Shown here: piece after piece, positions 26,590-39,511 of the stretch
How the letters are laid out: the number at the start of each line of letters is the position of its first letter
Position numbering within the stretch: the first letter of the stretch is position 1
Source: Vespula vulgaris
Taxonomy: Eukaryota; Arthropoda; Insecta; Hymenoptera; Vespidae
Assembly: GCF_905475345.1 (NCBI RefSeq)
Contig: NC_066593.1
Location: 7,627,274 to 7,691,273, forward strand
Length of the DNA: 64,000 bases
Reading direction: 5' to 3'
Made by a program: the position numbers and the translations under genes
The notes under the pieces: model-generated
The model's database searches: none
What the model was told of the DNA's origin: nothing
What the model saw: only the letters and a program-made list of their open reading frames with translations

Positions 26590-29500
26590 TATTTTATAAA
26601 TTGAAAATGTTCGAGATATGACTTTTGTACAACGATGAAAGAAATAAAGAAAATAAGAGAGGAAAGTTAAATGTCCGAATAACGAATGTCTTAATAATTT
26701 ATCAATTGTGGTTCATGGAGCATTTATGTATAGATAACAATGAATTTGTAATTAACTAATCCACATAATATTGAGGTTGTTCGGTGTTTTAATAGTTAAC
26801 AAAAACACATCTTTTGTCGTCGAACGGTCACGCGAGCACGATCGAACTACGATAATGGCGATACTTGCGTGAGCAAAAGTTTTAATTAACGTAAACTAAA
26901 CACCTCGTGGCACTTGCTCTATTGTGTTTATGGGTTATAAAATATTCGCGTTTCTCTCAACCACATTGGATTCCAAACAACAAGTATGTTAGTGTCATGA
27001 CGAAAGAATGTAGATCGTTTAATGGTTAAACGTTTGAACGAATAATGTTAAAATTGTACGATAAATTATTCGTACTTTTTGTTTCTCTCTCTCTCTCTTT
27101 TTTTTTTTTTTTTGAATTCAACCTCGTTACTTTTGATTTCTTGCTTTTAATAAGTGTAATTTTTAACGATATTAAGAGAGAGAATGTTAAATCAACTTTC
27201 GTGTTAATTATTGATAATATTGATATAGCAATTGTAATTTGCTATTGTATTTTGGATATAATATAATTAATCAGATAAATTAATTAATAATTTCGGACAG
27301 CGCTATTGAATTCATTTGGTCTACTTAAATTTCCTTAGTTTATTATCTCGTTTTTATCATGGATTAGTATAAAAAATAAAAAAAAATAATCATTTTACAT
27401 AAAACATCGGAAAAATGAAAATTACCTTATATTAAATAGTTAGTACCGATTAAAACTTATACGTACGTAAATTAACACGGATTTATGGGAAATATACGGT
27501 ACTTACAATTCGAATTTACGCCGCATTTAATAAGAAAAAATTGTTCTACCGAATATCTTTTCTTTTCTTTTTCTTTTTTTCTTTTTACAGAAATACTTTT
27601 CCTTTTTCGTTCTACGATGAATACAACGTGATATATGGGTCGCTGAATTTATAAAAAATGTTTTCAATGATATCTATCGTTATTATTTTTATTATCATCA
27701 TCGTTGGCATCGTTGTCGTTATCGTATGTTGCTGTTAATTTGCATCACATACACAACATTTGGTTTTAATTTTGTATGAAATTACGATCGCAGTGGATTT
27801 CTCTCTCTCTCTCTCCCTCTCTCTCCTCCTCTCTTTCTTTCCTCCTACATACATTGAATTATATAAACGACAACGTGCTACTCTAGTTACAACTGATTAC
27901 AAAACAGCTCCCACAAATGTACTTATTACTCGCTTATATATTTAGATGTTTACTGTATTAAACGTAGGATCGGTATAGTTGCCCGACATTCATCTCCTTT
28001 ATTAAATGATCCAAAATGTATTTAGTACTTCTCCTTGTTGCCTTAATTATATAACTTTCGAGTAAATCGAGATTCCAATGTCGACGTTTCGCAAAATATA
28101 TTAGAAATGTGGACGTATCTATTCGTTTTATTTGTTCTTTCATTTTCTTCGATTCATTTCGATGGAATAAAGAAATATATTCGTTATAAATAATAATTTT
28201 TATTATCCGAATATATTTTTATATCTTCGAGCAACGAGGATTTTCTTTTTTGATTTCTTTCAGTCTCTTCAGATGATTAAGGGAAAACAGTTTAAAATAG
28301 AAATAACGTACTTGAATGTAGAAATAAGACGCGTTATCCTTGTTTCTAATCCGAAGCATTACGCTTGGATGATCATGTAGCTATTGTCACGGACCTAAGT
28401 TAAATTGACGCTAATTAATACATCTACGGAGCCAAGGACGTAGCTTATCCTTGAATGATTAGGAAAGTAGTTCGGATTAACGAAGGTCGCTAACGATTGA
28501 TCAAAAATGGAAAATAAGATTGCTTAGAGGTGCGATTTTATTTATTTTTCAACTTGACATTTACGTTCTTTTACGAGTTATTTATGTTTTAAATTATCGA
28601 GTATAATTATTTTACAGGAGAACAGCTGTTAACAGACATTTATAACAAAAACAATTAATTTCTAAATTACTTATTAATTACTGATTTAATTGCAAATTTA
28701 TTTTGATATTAATTATTAATATAATGGGGCTTTTATAGTCGATAGATAAGAATGAAATTATGATTCATTTCGTAGGATAATTATGTACAAAAATAACGAA
28801 TTGACAGGAGGCATTGAAGATGATGTAATACATTGATGCAACTTGTTCTTGCGTAATACGAGTTTGCAATCTACCAATTACCAGATCAATCAAAATGTAG
28901 CTCTCTATGTAAATTACTTTTGTCGTGAAATGCGTTAGCTATTCTCTTGATACGTCAACGGTGCACATTATCTACCTTCTTTTCTTTACAAATTTTATAA
29001 TATTTCATCGATAATTTCATATCGTAACGTTCGATTGAAATTAAATCTAACAAAGTGATAATATTTTATTATTTTATGCCATTAGAATGTAATATCTCAT
29101 GTTCTATTCCATTTTTCATTGTGCCCTTTTATGAATAATGATAAGAATAATAATTTAAATGAATAAAATATGGATATTACGTTATTATAATTGTGTTAAC
29201 AAGATTTTTGTCGATCACAAAGACGACTCGTGCGTTTGATAGATTTATTATTTCAATATAAATACATTGTGGGGATTCAAAAGAAGATGTGGAAGCCTCA
29301 GAAGCACAGTGGAATTTATAATTAATAATTGTTACCGGATAATTGATTGATTACGTCAAGACCAATGCGTTCCAATTCGATGAGATTGAATTTGGATGGA
29401 GAACTCCATATGTAGTACGTTCGAACGTTTTTACTTTACCATTAATTAACGTTCCATTGGAAGTATAATAATACTGAAGAAAAGAGGACTGCCGATGATG

Positions 29501-30647
29501 GTAGAAAAATGAAGCCATTGAAATTACTTTCTTTCTTTAAACGTTACTTCGAGGATCGTTATTCCCTCTCATCTGGATTTTCTTCTTTCCTTTCAAAATT
29601 TGTCGCGTTCTTTTTGAAATTTTTTCTCTGTCTCTCTCTCTTTCTTTTTCTCTTTTGAAGTTGAAACGAATTTTTACGTTATACCAAGTCTCTTGTTTGC
29701 TTCGAGGGTGAAAAATAAACGATGTTATTCCAAATGGCATTTTCTTGTACCTTTTCAAAATTTTTCTTCGACAAAGCAGGCTCTTCGTATTCCTCGAGTC
29801 CGCGAAGGAACGTAATTCTATAAAAAGAGAAGGTATATTCTTTCCGGCGATTTTTTCTACATCGGAGTGTTTCGAAATTAACCTGATTTCTTCTTTATAA
29901 ACTATATACGTATGTATGCGTGTGTATATATATATATATAGAGTAAAAGAGACAAAAACGTAAATATATAGATGACAGATGAATTCTTAATAAAGAATAC
30001 CAAGATGAATATTTTCCTTTCGTACTTTTATCTCGTCGTAATGTAAGATTTATTTTATTTGTGACAACCTGTCCATATTTTATTTTTTACAGATATCTCT
30101 TTTTAGTTTTAATTCGAGCAAGGAGAATAAATTTTAGCTGATATAACACACATGTATAATTACATGTGCCAGAATTTGCGAACGATCATCGATGTTAGGT
30201 CTCATGTAAAAGTAAAATCTATCGTCATGGAGACGATGTGAATGAGAATAAAAGCGATGTATTTGTAAATCACACCTTTGATATAAAAAAGGTAAACGAT
30301 TGGACACGTTCGATATCGTGTTACAAGAGAATTCGATGATATTCACAATATACATTATTTGACCCAATAACGCCAATAATATTGGTCGGTTATCTTATTA
30401 AACGCGTGTTGAAAGCATTTTCGATATCGGATATTAATTAAACTATTTTTAATAGATCCCTGTTCGGTTTGCCTGTCGTTTTTAACGACGGACATCAGTT
30501 TAAATTAGCGTTATAATAATGTTAACGTTTGTAAATAAGAAAGAGAAAAGAAATATGAGAAATATAAAGAAACATATAAAATAAGAAGTTACAAGCAGAG
30601 AAAATCTTCTCGACATATTTTAATATCATTGGCAAATAAAAGGTTAC
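26590..30647. other. AT-rich noncoding spacer
   Basis: Long unique AT-rich tract. 26760-26960 is more complex, with AGGTTGTTCGG and forkhead-like TAAACA motifs. Pyrimidine runs occur at 27085-27110, 27800-27840 and 29620-29650, and an AT run near 29928. Frames are short and featureless. No gene seen. Confidence 0.6.
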
Positions 30648-31043
30648 ATGTCATGGAGGGATGTATGTAATAGTTTTAACAGACAACGTGACTACTACGA
30701 GGATCTGTCTAAGTCTCTAACATCTGACAGGAACGAAAACGGTATCGGGAAAAATCGTAGGAGTCGTTTCGTAGACAGCTCTTCCATTTTAATATCGATA
30801 TTCGGTGGCGGACAAAAGCGTAATCCAAGAGCAAACTTTCGAAAGTCGCGCGTATCGTTGAAATTCAACCCCTCCTGTTCTCTCTCTCTCTCTCACTTTT
30901 CAACCATCCTTCCAAAGTTGGTTTACTCTATCGAAAATGGAGTCGTCCAATATACATCGACGATGTTCATCGATTTATCCCTACTGGTTGGTAATAGATG
31001 TGTATTGCGAACCGTACATACATTTCGTGAGACGACCCTGTGA
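30648..31043 (+). other. Unsupported ORF, 131 codons, ATG start
   Basis: This is one of the few longer frames that starts at a true ATG and is not dominated by a microsatellite, apart from a short Ser-Leu run around residues 76-80. The first half is rich in Arg, Asn and Ser (motif NRQRDYYEDL near residue 11), and the rest is mixed. I see no signal peptide, membrane span or known domain, and no matching splice or polyadenylation context. A frame this long is within reach of chance over 64 kb, so I record it without calling a gene. Confidence 0.1.
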
Positions 31044-31080
31044 CTGAAGCTGAAGACGATGAGAGAAGGCGAAAGGCAGA

Positions 31081-31101
31081 GAGAGAGAGAGAGAGAGAGA
31101 G
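31081..31101. repeat. (GA)10 microsatellite
   Basis: Perfect GA run within a longer purine-rich tract. Confidence 0.93.
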
Positions 31102-31880
31102 GGAGTAAAAGAAATAGAGAAGAGAGGAGTGAAGAGGAAAGGACAGCCACGAGAAGTTTCCACGGAAGAAGCTTTCATCGTTGCTGAGATCGATTTACAT
31201 AAGAATTTCAGGCAACCGGTCCAACTCTCTTCCTTTTTTTATTCCTTTCTCTCTCTCTCCCTCTCTTCCTCTTTTTCTCTCTTCCTTCTTACCGCATCCT
31301 TTTTTGCTTTCTTGACGAAAAAGACGTGGAAGAAGCGACGAAAAAGGGTAAGAATACTAGGTGGAGGAGGGCCTCGAAGGCACAACCTCTGAATCGATAC
31401 GTTTCGAGAAGGTGTCATCTCGTCGAGAGCCCAATATTCGTCTATCTCATTCTCTCTCCCTCTCTCTCTCACTCTCCCTGTTTCTCCATTTGACTCGACT
31501 CTATTTTCAACTTCCTGAAATAGCATACTTTTTCTTCTTCTTTTTTTTCATTGATCAGATTTCTCTCTTTCTCTCTCTCTCTCTCTCTTTTTCTTTCTCT
31601 TTCTCTTTCTCTCTCCATATATAACACCAACCCTTCTCAATACAGAAGAAGAAAAAATCGAGGTTGTCTCGTCGTATAGGATTGCGGTTGAAAGAAAGTG
31701 GTTGTTTCTATCGATGAAGGAAAAAGGATATAAGGGAAGAGAGTAGATTTATCAGAATTCCAAGGAATCACCTTCTCTAAGGCAGGATTTCTCTATAAAT
31801 ATTAAACGAGAAATTCGAGAATCGAAAATTTGCTATGGGTCCATTTAGAACGGATAGATAATTAAGCGTCTGGATGAAAA

Positions 31881-31906
31881 GATTATACAATGAATATTGT
31901 ATAATC
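31881..31906. other. Short perfect hairpin
   Basis: GATTATACAAT pairs with ATTGTATAATC across the loop GAAT. Eleven base pairs with a 4-base loop is only mildly above what AT-rich DNA gives by chance; no downstream T-run suggests a special role. Confidence 0.5.
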
Positions 31907-33274
31907 CCGCACTCATCGAATTAAATAGTAAGACGAGATTCGAAATTTTTTTCGTAAGGTCACATATACAGATCAGAATTCGTGGGATTCGTGAAAGAGG
32001 GTTTTTAGAGAGTAGGATAATTAGTTTAAAGGTGCAGTCGGAATACTATCCATATTAATGCCGATGTATTCCGTCGACAAAATTGATAGTTAAAAAGCAA
32101 TTACGTTTTGGAACTGTATATCCACGCTAGTCGACGAACGAAATACGTTCTAATCGAAGGATAGCCAGAGCAAGAGAGAGAAAAAAAAGGAAAAATTGGA
32201 CGAGAGACAGAAAGAACGAGGAAGAAAACGAGAAAGAGAGAGCGAGAGAGAAAGAGAGAAAGAAAATATCGTAATCAACGTGTAATCTCGGAGTTTATAT
32301 CTCATAGCTTCGGTAGTTCTTGCAATTTCTGCAACTTTTCTTTTTTTCTCTCCCTTTTTCTTTTTTTTCTTCCTTTTTCTGCTTCCTAGCTTCATGGACT
32401 TCCATGAATGCGGAGAGTTCGTTCGAAAGGTCACTCGAGTATTATTCGTCTTAATCGATTTTATTTTCATGAGATATCTATCTTACGCATACTCGTTTTG
32501 GATAGTTCGATGAAACGAATACCTACGACGAAACGAAATGGAACATTTTGCTCATCGATCAGTACGTTTATATCTTTTTTTTTTTTTTCTATTTCTTTCT
32601 TTCCCTTTTTCTTTTCTGATAAGCGCGCGCACTTATTCTCGTATTTTCTTATTCTCGAGAAGGTCGAGGGTCGGGCTTATTGTTAGTCAATTTACCATAG
32701 TTACACATTATCATCGACGAGATTTCTCGACGAACTCGTAGAGATCGAGAGAGTGGCTCCGATAATTACTCGAATGGACGAGCCTTGTGTGCCTAGAACG
32801 GTCGAGCTGCGATACGAGATAGGACAAGGCTATCGATCCACTAGTTTCTTTGTCCTCCTCTGTGAGAAGAAAAAGAGAGAGGGTGAGACAGAGGGGTAGA
32901 CATAAAGAAAAAGAAAGAGAGAGAGAGAGAGGGTGAGTAAAAAAGGGACGTTTTCGAAAAGAAATTATATTGATTCCTTAATATCTCTCTTCATTAAATT
33001 CTTTATTTTAAATCTTTTCTTTCTTCCTCTACCTCTCAATTTTATGTTTAGTTCTTTCTCTTTGAATCTCTCGAGTAATGAAATTCGTGTCCACGCGAAA
33101 GGCCCGGATTTATACTTTAATCATCGGATTTCTTTTCATAGCCGAGTAATCGATAGACAAATCGGAATTAATTCTCAATTTGTGCGGTACTTTATTCTTT
33201 TTGTTAGATGATGGAAGGATGAATAGTACGATAGAAAAAGAAAGAAAGAATGAAAGAATGAAAGAAAGAAAAAG

Positions 33275-33305
<31 letters not shown>

Positions 33306-34305
33306 AATAATGATAGTAAGAAAAAATAGACGATTTTCCTGAGTATGCTCGATAGTATTCTCGCGACTAATCCCATGGGAGAAGTCTAATCGTTTCTCGG
33401 TAGAATAGGACGACTTATATCTACCTACTAGTCGTGTCCTGTCAAGTAAGATCTTTTATAGTTAGTACGTAGCAATTCGTGCTCACCTTCTGAGAGAAAT
33501 AGAATGAACGAGCGAGAGAGAGAGAGAGAGAGGTATACAGATGTCTGTTAGGTACGCGAAGCTCTCTCCAAGAAAGGACAGAGGTCGAGGTTAACCGGTT
33601 AATCGTACCTTTAAACTTCGAGGATATCTCTACGACCGTGACGATCGACAAAAGCAGGTGTCCATCTCTTTGATCTTCAACAATCTTTCTTTTCATGTTA
33701 TGTTAAGGTATTGCTTTGAAGATCCAAAAGCTATATTAGAAATTTTATTTCTAAAAAGGGGATTATCTTGAAAAATTATTAAAGCGATATGAACAAGAGT
33801 CAAATCATACTCTCGATACGTTTGAATAGAACTTGTTTCGAGTCACGTGTAAGATTCATTTAACGGGATGGTGTTGTTGAAAGCTTGGTCCAATTTTGTT
33901 CTCGTTCGATAGAATATCATCTGGAGACCGTGTGTTAGATTTTTACGAAGAGTTTGATAAAAAAAGAAGAAAAAAAGAAACGAAAGAGAAATAAAAAGGA
34001 AGAAAGAAAGATAGAAAAAACCTGGAATGAGTAGAAAACAATTTTAATTCGCGAAACCCCTGACGAGAGTCAATGCTTCGTAAGCTTTCGACCAAAAATC
34101 GAGTATTTCAAAATTGGTTCGCGTATGTTCTGTATCTATTATATATCTGTATGTTGTATATTGCTTGGCTCTCTCCATACAAGCCTTTTAGGATAGTTCG
34201 GTTCAATCCGTAACTATTGCTGTGCTATTTCATGCCGTTTTATCCGATTTCTCTTTGTTTCTCTCTGTCTCTCTCTCTCTTTTACTCTCTGTTTCTCTCT
34301 CTCTA

Positions 34306-34317
<12 letters not shown>

Positions 34318-34367
<50 letters not shown>

Positions 34368-34372
34368 CACAC
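34318..34372. repeat. Compound (CA)n-(TA)n-(GA)n microsatellite
   Basis: Three dinucleotide repeats abut: CA to 34333, TA to 34340, then about thirteen AG units to 34367, preceded by interrupted CT. Three motifs changing phase within 50 bp indicates repeated slippage and substitution at one site. Confidence 0.95.
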
Positions 34373-34690
34373 GTATATACACACACATCTTTTATTCCAT
34401 TTTTTATGATACATAAAACGCCAAACGTTTGAGTTAATGTGTTTTGCAAAAGTGCCCCTTTTTGTCAGTTTGTTTGATTCAAAAGTAATTTACGCATACC
34501 CGCATACACGCATACACATTCGACAAAAATACACGCTACGATCGTATTTACTTTTAATACTTAATAGTGTGTAATGAGTTTGAAGTCGTTTTTGCATTTA
34601 TCGAAAAATGTACGATAATTTGTAGAATTTTTTCGATTATTACGAGATAGGAATTTATCTAGCTTTTAAATCGAACATTCATGTCGATAA

Positions 34691-35033
34691 ATATAATTCT
34701 TGCGAGAACTCATAGTATCAACTTTCGGCTATAGAGGGTAATTCCATGACCATATCTAAGAGCGTGAACCGAGCTAGCGCAAAAGGTGTAACCTTAGGTA
34801 GGAAACGAGCCCATTGGGATCTGTTCTACCAACGAAGACTGGGAATATGTATATACATACACATAATATACATATACATACATATCTTCGACCAATAACT
34901 TACACTCTCGGCTTGTTCTGACGTTTTGGTAGACACTTGGAATCGTTATTATTAATGGGTGTATCGATCATTCTCATGATATATGTATCCGCACATATAT
35001 ATATATTTCCCTCGTTATTCGCTCATTATTACA

Positions 35034-35064
<31 letters not shown>

Positions 35065-35520
35065 CGTATATTTTTTTTATATAGAATTTATTATTTGTGA
35101 GCATAGTGTAATTATAAATTAAATATCAATAATTACATTGTATTTCAAAATTCTTTGTTCACTTTATTAAATCTCTCAATATTCTATCCAACGAAACGGT
35201 ACACTTTTGCAATAACTTATTTTTAATCTTTCTTTGTTATTTTTAATATACTTTCATTTTATATCACCGCTATAATATTCTCTGGAGTTAAAAAGTATTA
35301 TTTAACATCGAACTGTTCATACTGGATAGTAACATAAACTTGGAGTTCTGTCGATAAAATCGGGAGCGTTGGAATATTTATTCGCAACGAGATATTTTTT
35401 TTCAAAATATTACTTTTTTCTTTTTCTTCTTTTTTTTTTTAGAAATTAATTCGTTGGTATATCGTGAATATAGTTCTTAACGAGAGAAGTGCTTATAACT
35501 ATACAAAACTTTTCTCTTTT

Positions 35521-35524
<4 letters not shown>
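34691..35524. other. Spacer with a complex sub-segment
   Basis: 34720-34850 is non-repetitive and relatively GC-rich, with CCATATCTAAG, GAGCTAGCGC and GGTGTAACCTTAGG stretches; it may be a conserved element. The remainder is AT-rich with TATATA/TATG runs at 35033-35065. No gene seen. Confidence 0.45.

Positions 35525-35592
<68 letters not shown>
35525..35592. repeat. (CT)34 microsatellite
   Basis: Perfect CT repeat followed by about six hexanucleotide TTTCTA/TCTCTA units to about 35641. Confidence 0.97.
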
Positions 35593-35596
<4 letters not shown>

Positions 35597-35913
35597 ATCT
35601 GTATTTCTATTTCTATTTCTATCTCTATCTCTATTTCTATGTCTCTATAATTCTCCCATTTGAGAATCTTATACGAGTACATCAAAGACGTTCGAAATAT
35701 GGAAATAGTTCGTTTGTATTTGAATGTTTGATCGGTAGTAACATTCGTAATGGCTTTGAATATGGTTCTCCATAAAGGGCAGAGAGTTTATGACGATTTG
35801 GTATCGAGTTTTGATGGATTCTCTGGAGAGAGAGAGAGATTTCATAGCGATTGGCATATTTAATCGAACGTTAATTTACACGTACTGTTTTGGCTGCCAA
35901 TAATTTGCACGAC

Positions 35914-35915
<2 letters not shown>

Positions 35916-35957
<42 letters not shown>
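35916..35957. repeat. (AT)21 microsatellite
   Basis: Perfect AT repeat. Confidence 0.96.
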
Positions 35958-35961
<4 letters not shown>

Positions 35962-36702
35962 TACAAATAACCAGTCTCTCTTTAGTTGATTACATTTCCT
36001 GTTCATATTTATTACGTAGGAGTATAAGAAGATGAAAGTCCCTTATCCAGATAAACATAATTAATTACTCGATAAAAATGTTTATATCATATTTATATTT
36101 TTCAATCGATTCTATTTAAACATGATACGTATCAATTATTTTTTTACTTAGTAAGGAAGAACTATGAGCTATGATTTATTACAGGGTCAAGAGATACATG
36201 TACGAACCATTTCGTGACCAGAAACCAATTTTGGGTTAGCGTCTGAATAGCAACGATCTAGTTTTAGGGTCAACTATATCCCGACGCACATTACCTTTGA
36301 TCCGTATAACCATGCTATTATGAGTGGATAAGCCGAATCAAGATCGAGGCTTATATATCTGTATGTTAGACTATTCATTGACAATTTTATGCAATTATGA
36401 AGTGCACACTATGCACATACGATGAATATGTAAATTGATTAAATTCTTTCTTTAATCAACGTGATAGTATATAACAAAATAGCAACTCAGATATTTCTCA
36501 TATTTTATGAACTCTTTTTATAAATGGGCGTAGATATTGTTTTAAAAATGTACAAATAATATTTATTACGAACTCGTAAAACCATCGATCCGTTCGGTAT
36601 TATGAATACATCGTAAAATTCATTTCACGATATCTGTCCATAACGATGAATGCTAACATGGAATGGAAATGAAGGGTTGGAGATATTTTTTTATTGTCTA
36701 AA

Positions 36703-36708
<6 letters not shown>
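35958..36708. other. Spacer with complex segment 36185-36420
   Basis: 36185-36420 is non-repetitive, with two GGGTCAA motifs (36184 and 36267 regions), AACCAATTTTGGGTT and a GTGCACACTATGCACA stretch. It is a candidate conserved noncoding element. The flanks are plain AT-rich DNA. No frame of note. Confidence 0.4.
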
Positions 36709-36766
<58 letters not shown>

Positions 36767-36820
36767 GTCTCTGTCTCTGTCTCTGTCTCTGTCTCTGTCT
36801 GTCTCTGTCTCTGTCTCTCT
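36709..36820. repeat. (CT)26 plus (GTCTCT)n compound repeat
   Basis: Twenty-six CT units switch at 36761 to a GTCTCT hexanucleotide array of about ten units. The array looks derived from the CT tract by a single T or C to G change that was then amplified. Confidence 0.96.
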
Positions 36821-36879
36821 GTTTTTCGTTATTTCTTTTTTTTCTTTTTTTCCCTTTTTTTTTTCATGTATGAAACGAA

Positions 36880-37140
36880 GAGCGTAAGGGAATCGTTCGT
36901 GCTTCTATTTGAACTCGGTTTATGGTTTCGAGGTACATTTAATCCGAATCCGAGAGCCATTACGAGAAAAGCAAACAGAGTTACGATGGAACATTCTGCA
37001 TTCGATTCTGCGAGTTGACGTTTGCATCGTCTTTGGGAGATTACACTGCGCAGACTCTCGTTCTACACCTGGGATCAGAGTTTCATTCCAATTACAACTA
37101 AGCAGAGATGGTCAATGTCCGGTCTAGAAATCCTTGGTCC
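36880..37140. other. Complex non-repetitive island
   Basis: Follows the CT/GTCTCT repeat. Contains GATTACACTGCGCAGACTC, an E-box CACCTG and GGTCAATGTCCGG. Two plus-strand frames cross it, but both run in from the microsatellite and neither resembles a known family. Possible regulatory element or exon fragment. Confidence 0.25.
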
Positions 37141-37862
37141 GTATAAAATCGAAGCTCTGGAAATCTATTATATGAAGAAAAAAGAAAGATAAACTAGCAT
37201 TCTATCTTTTTCTCTTTCGTTTTTTCATTTAAAGATTTTTCTTAACTTTCCTTTTAATTTAAATCGGAGACGTTATATTTACTATAAAATTAATTCACAT
37301 TGAATTAATTTTATAGAAACTATGTTCATTACGAAAGAAACGATTGTACACTGAGAGTTGTCCAATGAATTATTTTTCTTCTTTTTTGTTTACGTTTCCT
37401 CGTAACAAAACAGGGACAGTGTCTTTGTAATACTATTGTTATGAACGTAAATGGTTGACAAGAGTAAACATACGTTTTTGTTCTCGTTCATTCAACATCG
37501 AAGAGAAAGGATCTTGAAAAGAAAAGAAAGTCATTTTTCTCGAGTGTCACTTCCTCTCAACGGACTCTCAGAGAGAGAGAAAGAGAGAGATCGTACTTAA
37601 TTTAACAGATGAACATGTCCAATTGCGTGATGATATTTTGTCAAACTTGTATCACGGAATGCGACGCTGTCTCGTCTAATTTAATTCGAAGTGACATTAC
37701 GCTAGCTGTCGCAGTAAGATGATCAATCGTGTGTGTGTCTCTTGATGGTTCATCGAGCTTCAACTACACGCGTTAATAATTCACTCGAAAGTATATCTAT
37801 TAATAGAAAATAGTCGTGAAGTATTTAGATGATGAAATTTTCTTGTAAATGTAAAGAAAAAG

Positions 37863-37866
<4 letters not shown>

Positions 37867-37900
<34 letters not shown>
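37867..37900. repeat. (GA)17 microsatellite
   Basis: Perfect GA repeat followed by AGA units. Confidence 0.95.
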
Positions 37901-37903
<3 letters not shown>

Positions 37904-38286
37904 AGAAGATTATTGCATTCGTTGATATTCTTTGAAGAAGATTAATTGTTTCAAAAAAAGAAAAAGAACAAGAAGAGAAAAGTAAGGAACTTGTTATAAT
38001 GATGATTACACGTAAACAGAGTGTTGTATCCGACTGATAACAGAGGTAAACAAGTGCGAAGGAGAGCAAAATTCCTCTTTTCTTCTTTTCTTTCACGAGT
38101 CACTGTAATTCGTTCATTTTCTTTGTTCTTCTTATCTTTTCTTCCGATTTCGTTTTGTATTTTTGTAAAAGCTAAGAGGGGTTGGAAAAAGTTATTGGTT
38201 GAATTACGATTTCTCGAGTTTGCGTATGTTCAATTTTAACGAACATGTTTTCTCGTGTAAGTATATGAGTTTATATAAAAGACACC

Positions 38287-38340
38287 ATATATATATATAT
38301 ATATATATATGCATGTATGTATGCATGTATATATATATTT
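38287..38340. repeat. (AT)12 with GCATGTATGT tail
   Basis: AT repeat grading into TATG/CATG tetranucleotides and back to AT. Confidence 0.93.
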
Positions 38341-38827
38341 TTATGTGTATTATCTTTTTACGAATTTTAGTAAAAAATTGCCATTCATCCTACCTACTAA
38401 CAAAGTTTGTATCGCGGCTGTCAGAAATTACGTTTGGACTAAATACGACCATAGCGGTTTTTACGTTAGAAAAAACTCCTATAAATTTGTCTACATACAT
38501 TTCAGCCGACATTAAAAGTCACTTTATTAGTTTAGCTTTTTTACAATACACGTACACGCAAAATACCCAACATTATTCGTTAATAATTAAAAAGATTAAG
38601 TAATACGATTTATAAAGAAAAAGTGATCTTACATGTTGCACGATCTTAAATATTTCATATATTTACAATAGAGTAATATTTTTCTATCAAACCATCTAAG
38701 ATTTTTTTTTTATTTAAATTAAAAAAAACGACGTGCAAGTCTAACGTGAAATATATACGTACGTATGCGCATCATTTGTGAACTGAGCAGAAGAAAAAAA
38801 TTGGCACAAACGTAGATAGGCATACAG

Positions 38828-38830
<3 letters not shown>

Positions 38831-38923
<93 letters not shown>
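38831..38923. repeat. (GA)46 microsatellite with purine-rich extension
   Basis: Forty-six perfect GA units, then imperfect GAGA/GGAAGG sequence to 39004. It underlies overlapping false Ser-Leu frames on the minus strand. Confidence 0.97.
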
Positions 38924-38926
<3 letters not shown>

Positions 38927-39089
38927 GAGGGTGATGAGGGAGAGAGAGAGGAAGGGAAGGAGGAAAGGAGGAAAGGAAGAGAGAGAAAGAGAGAGAGAGA
39001 GAGAAGCATCTTAACCTTTCGCCTTTTCTCTCCAGCTCATTTTTTCTTTCAAACAATAATCGAAGGACAAGACAACCTTCAGGCTACAC

Positions 39090-39125
39090 TACTACCACTC
39101 CTACAACTACTCGTACTACTACTCG

Positions 39126-39193
<68 letters not shown>

Positions 39194-39335
39194 CTACTAC
39201 TTCACTACTACCACTACTACTGTTAACACTACTATTACTGCTACTACTATTACTATTATTAATATTACTACTATTACTACTGCTATTGCTATTAATATTA
39301 CTACTATTACTAGTGCTACTGCTGTTACTATTAGT
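39090..39335. repeat. (TAC)n trinucleotide block, pure core 39126-39192
   Basis: Twenty-two perfect TAC units in the core, flanked by imperfect TAC/ATT/GCT trinucleotides to about 39335. On the minus strand this reads as a poly-Val run followed upstream by Ser/Asn repeats in a 109-codon frame, but there is no non-repetitive anchoring sequence, so I do not call a gene. Confidence 0.95.
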
Positions 39336-39490
39336 ACCGTCAAAGCATCGTCTTTGTTGTCTTCCTTGAAGACGATCTACTGTCGCCTCTCCACCTCGTT
39401 TTCCCTTTCTCATGTCCGCGCGGAAATCTTACCGATGTAACACGAGCGCACGGTAATGTGACCGCCGCGTGAAGCCAGACGGAGTTTGAC

Positions 39491-39511
39491 GGGGAGGGTA
39501 CGGGAAGGGGG
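39491..39511 (+). other. Canonical G-quadruplex motif
   Basis: Four G-tracts (4, 3, 3 and 5 bases) separated by loops of 1, 3 and 2 bases, meeting the usual G3+N1-7 pattern. This is rare in such an AT-rich region and sits in the candidate promoter island. Confidence 0.7.

Larger units (their letters stand above)
31044..34690. other. Noncoding spacer, purine/pyrimidine-rich
   Basis: Dense GA and CT tracts (31081-31101, 31240-31290, 31450-31490, 31560-31615, 32160-32270, 32570-32605, 33230-33310), plus the GT/TA/GA compound repeat at 34318-34367. 32740-32840 is a small complex stretch. A perfect 11-bp hairpin with a 4-base loop lies at 31881-31906. No gene seen. Confidence 0.55.
37141..38830. 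other. Spacer with complex segment 37610-37790
   Basis: 37610-37790 is non-repetitive with TAATTTAATT homeodomain-type cores and CGCTAGCTGTCGCAG. The rest includes (GA)17 at 37867-37900, (AT)12 at 38287-38310 followed by TATG units, and AT-rich DNA. No gene seen. Confidence 0.45.

Noticed and set aside
26768..26800. AGGTTGTTCGG resembling mariner terminal repeats
   Set aside because: No matching inverted end (CCGAACAACCT) is found downstream and there is no transposase remnant; a lone short similarity is not enough.
39084..39413. 109-codon minus-strand ORF with poly-Val and Ser/Asn runs
   Set aside because: Wholly explained by the TAC trinucleotide block.
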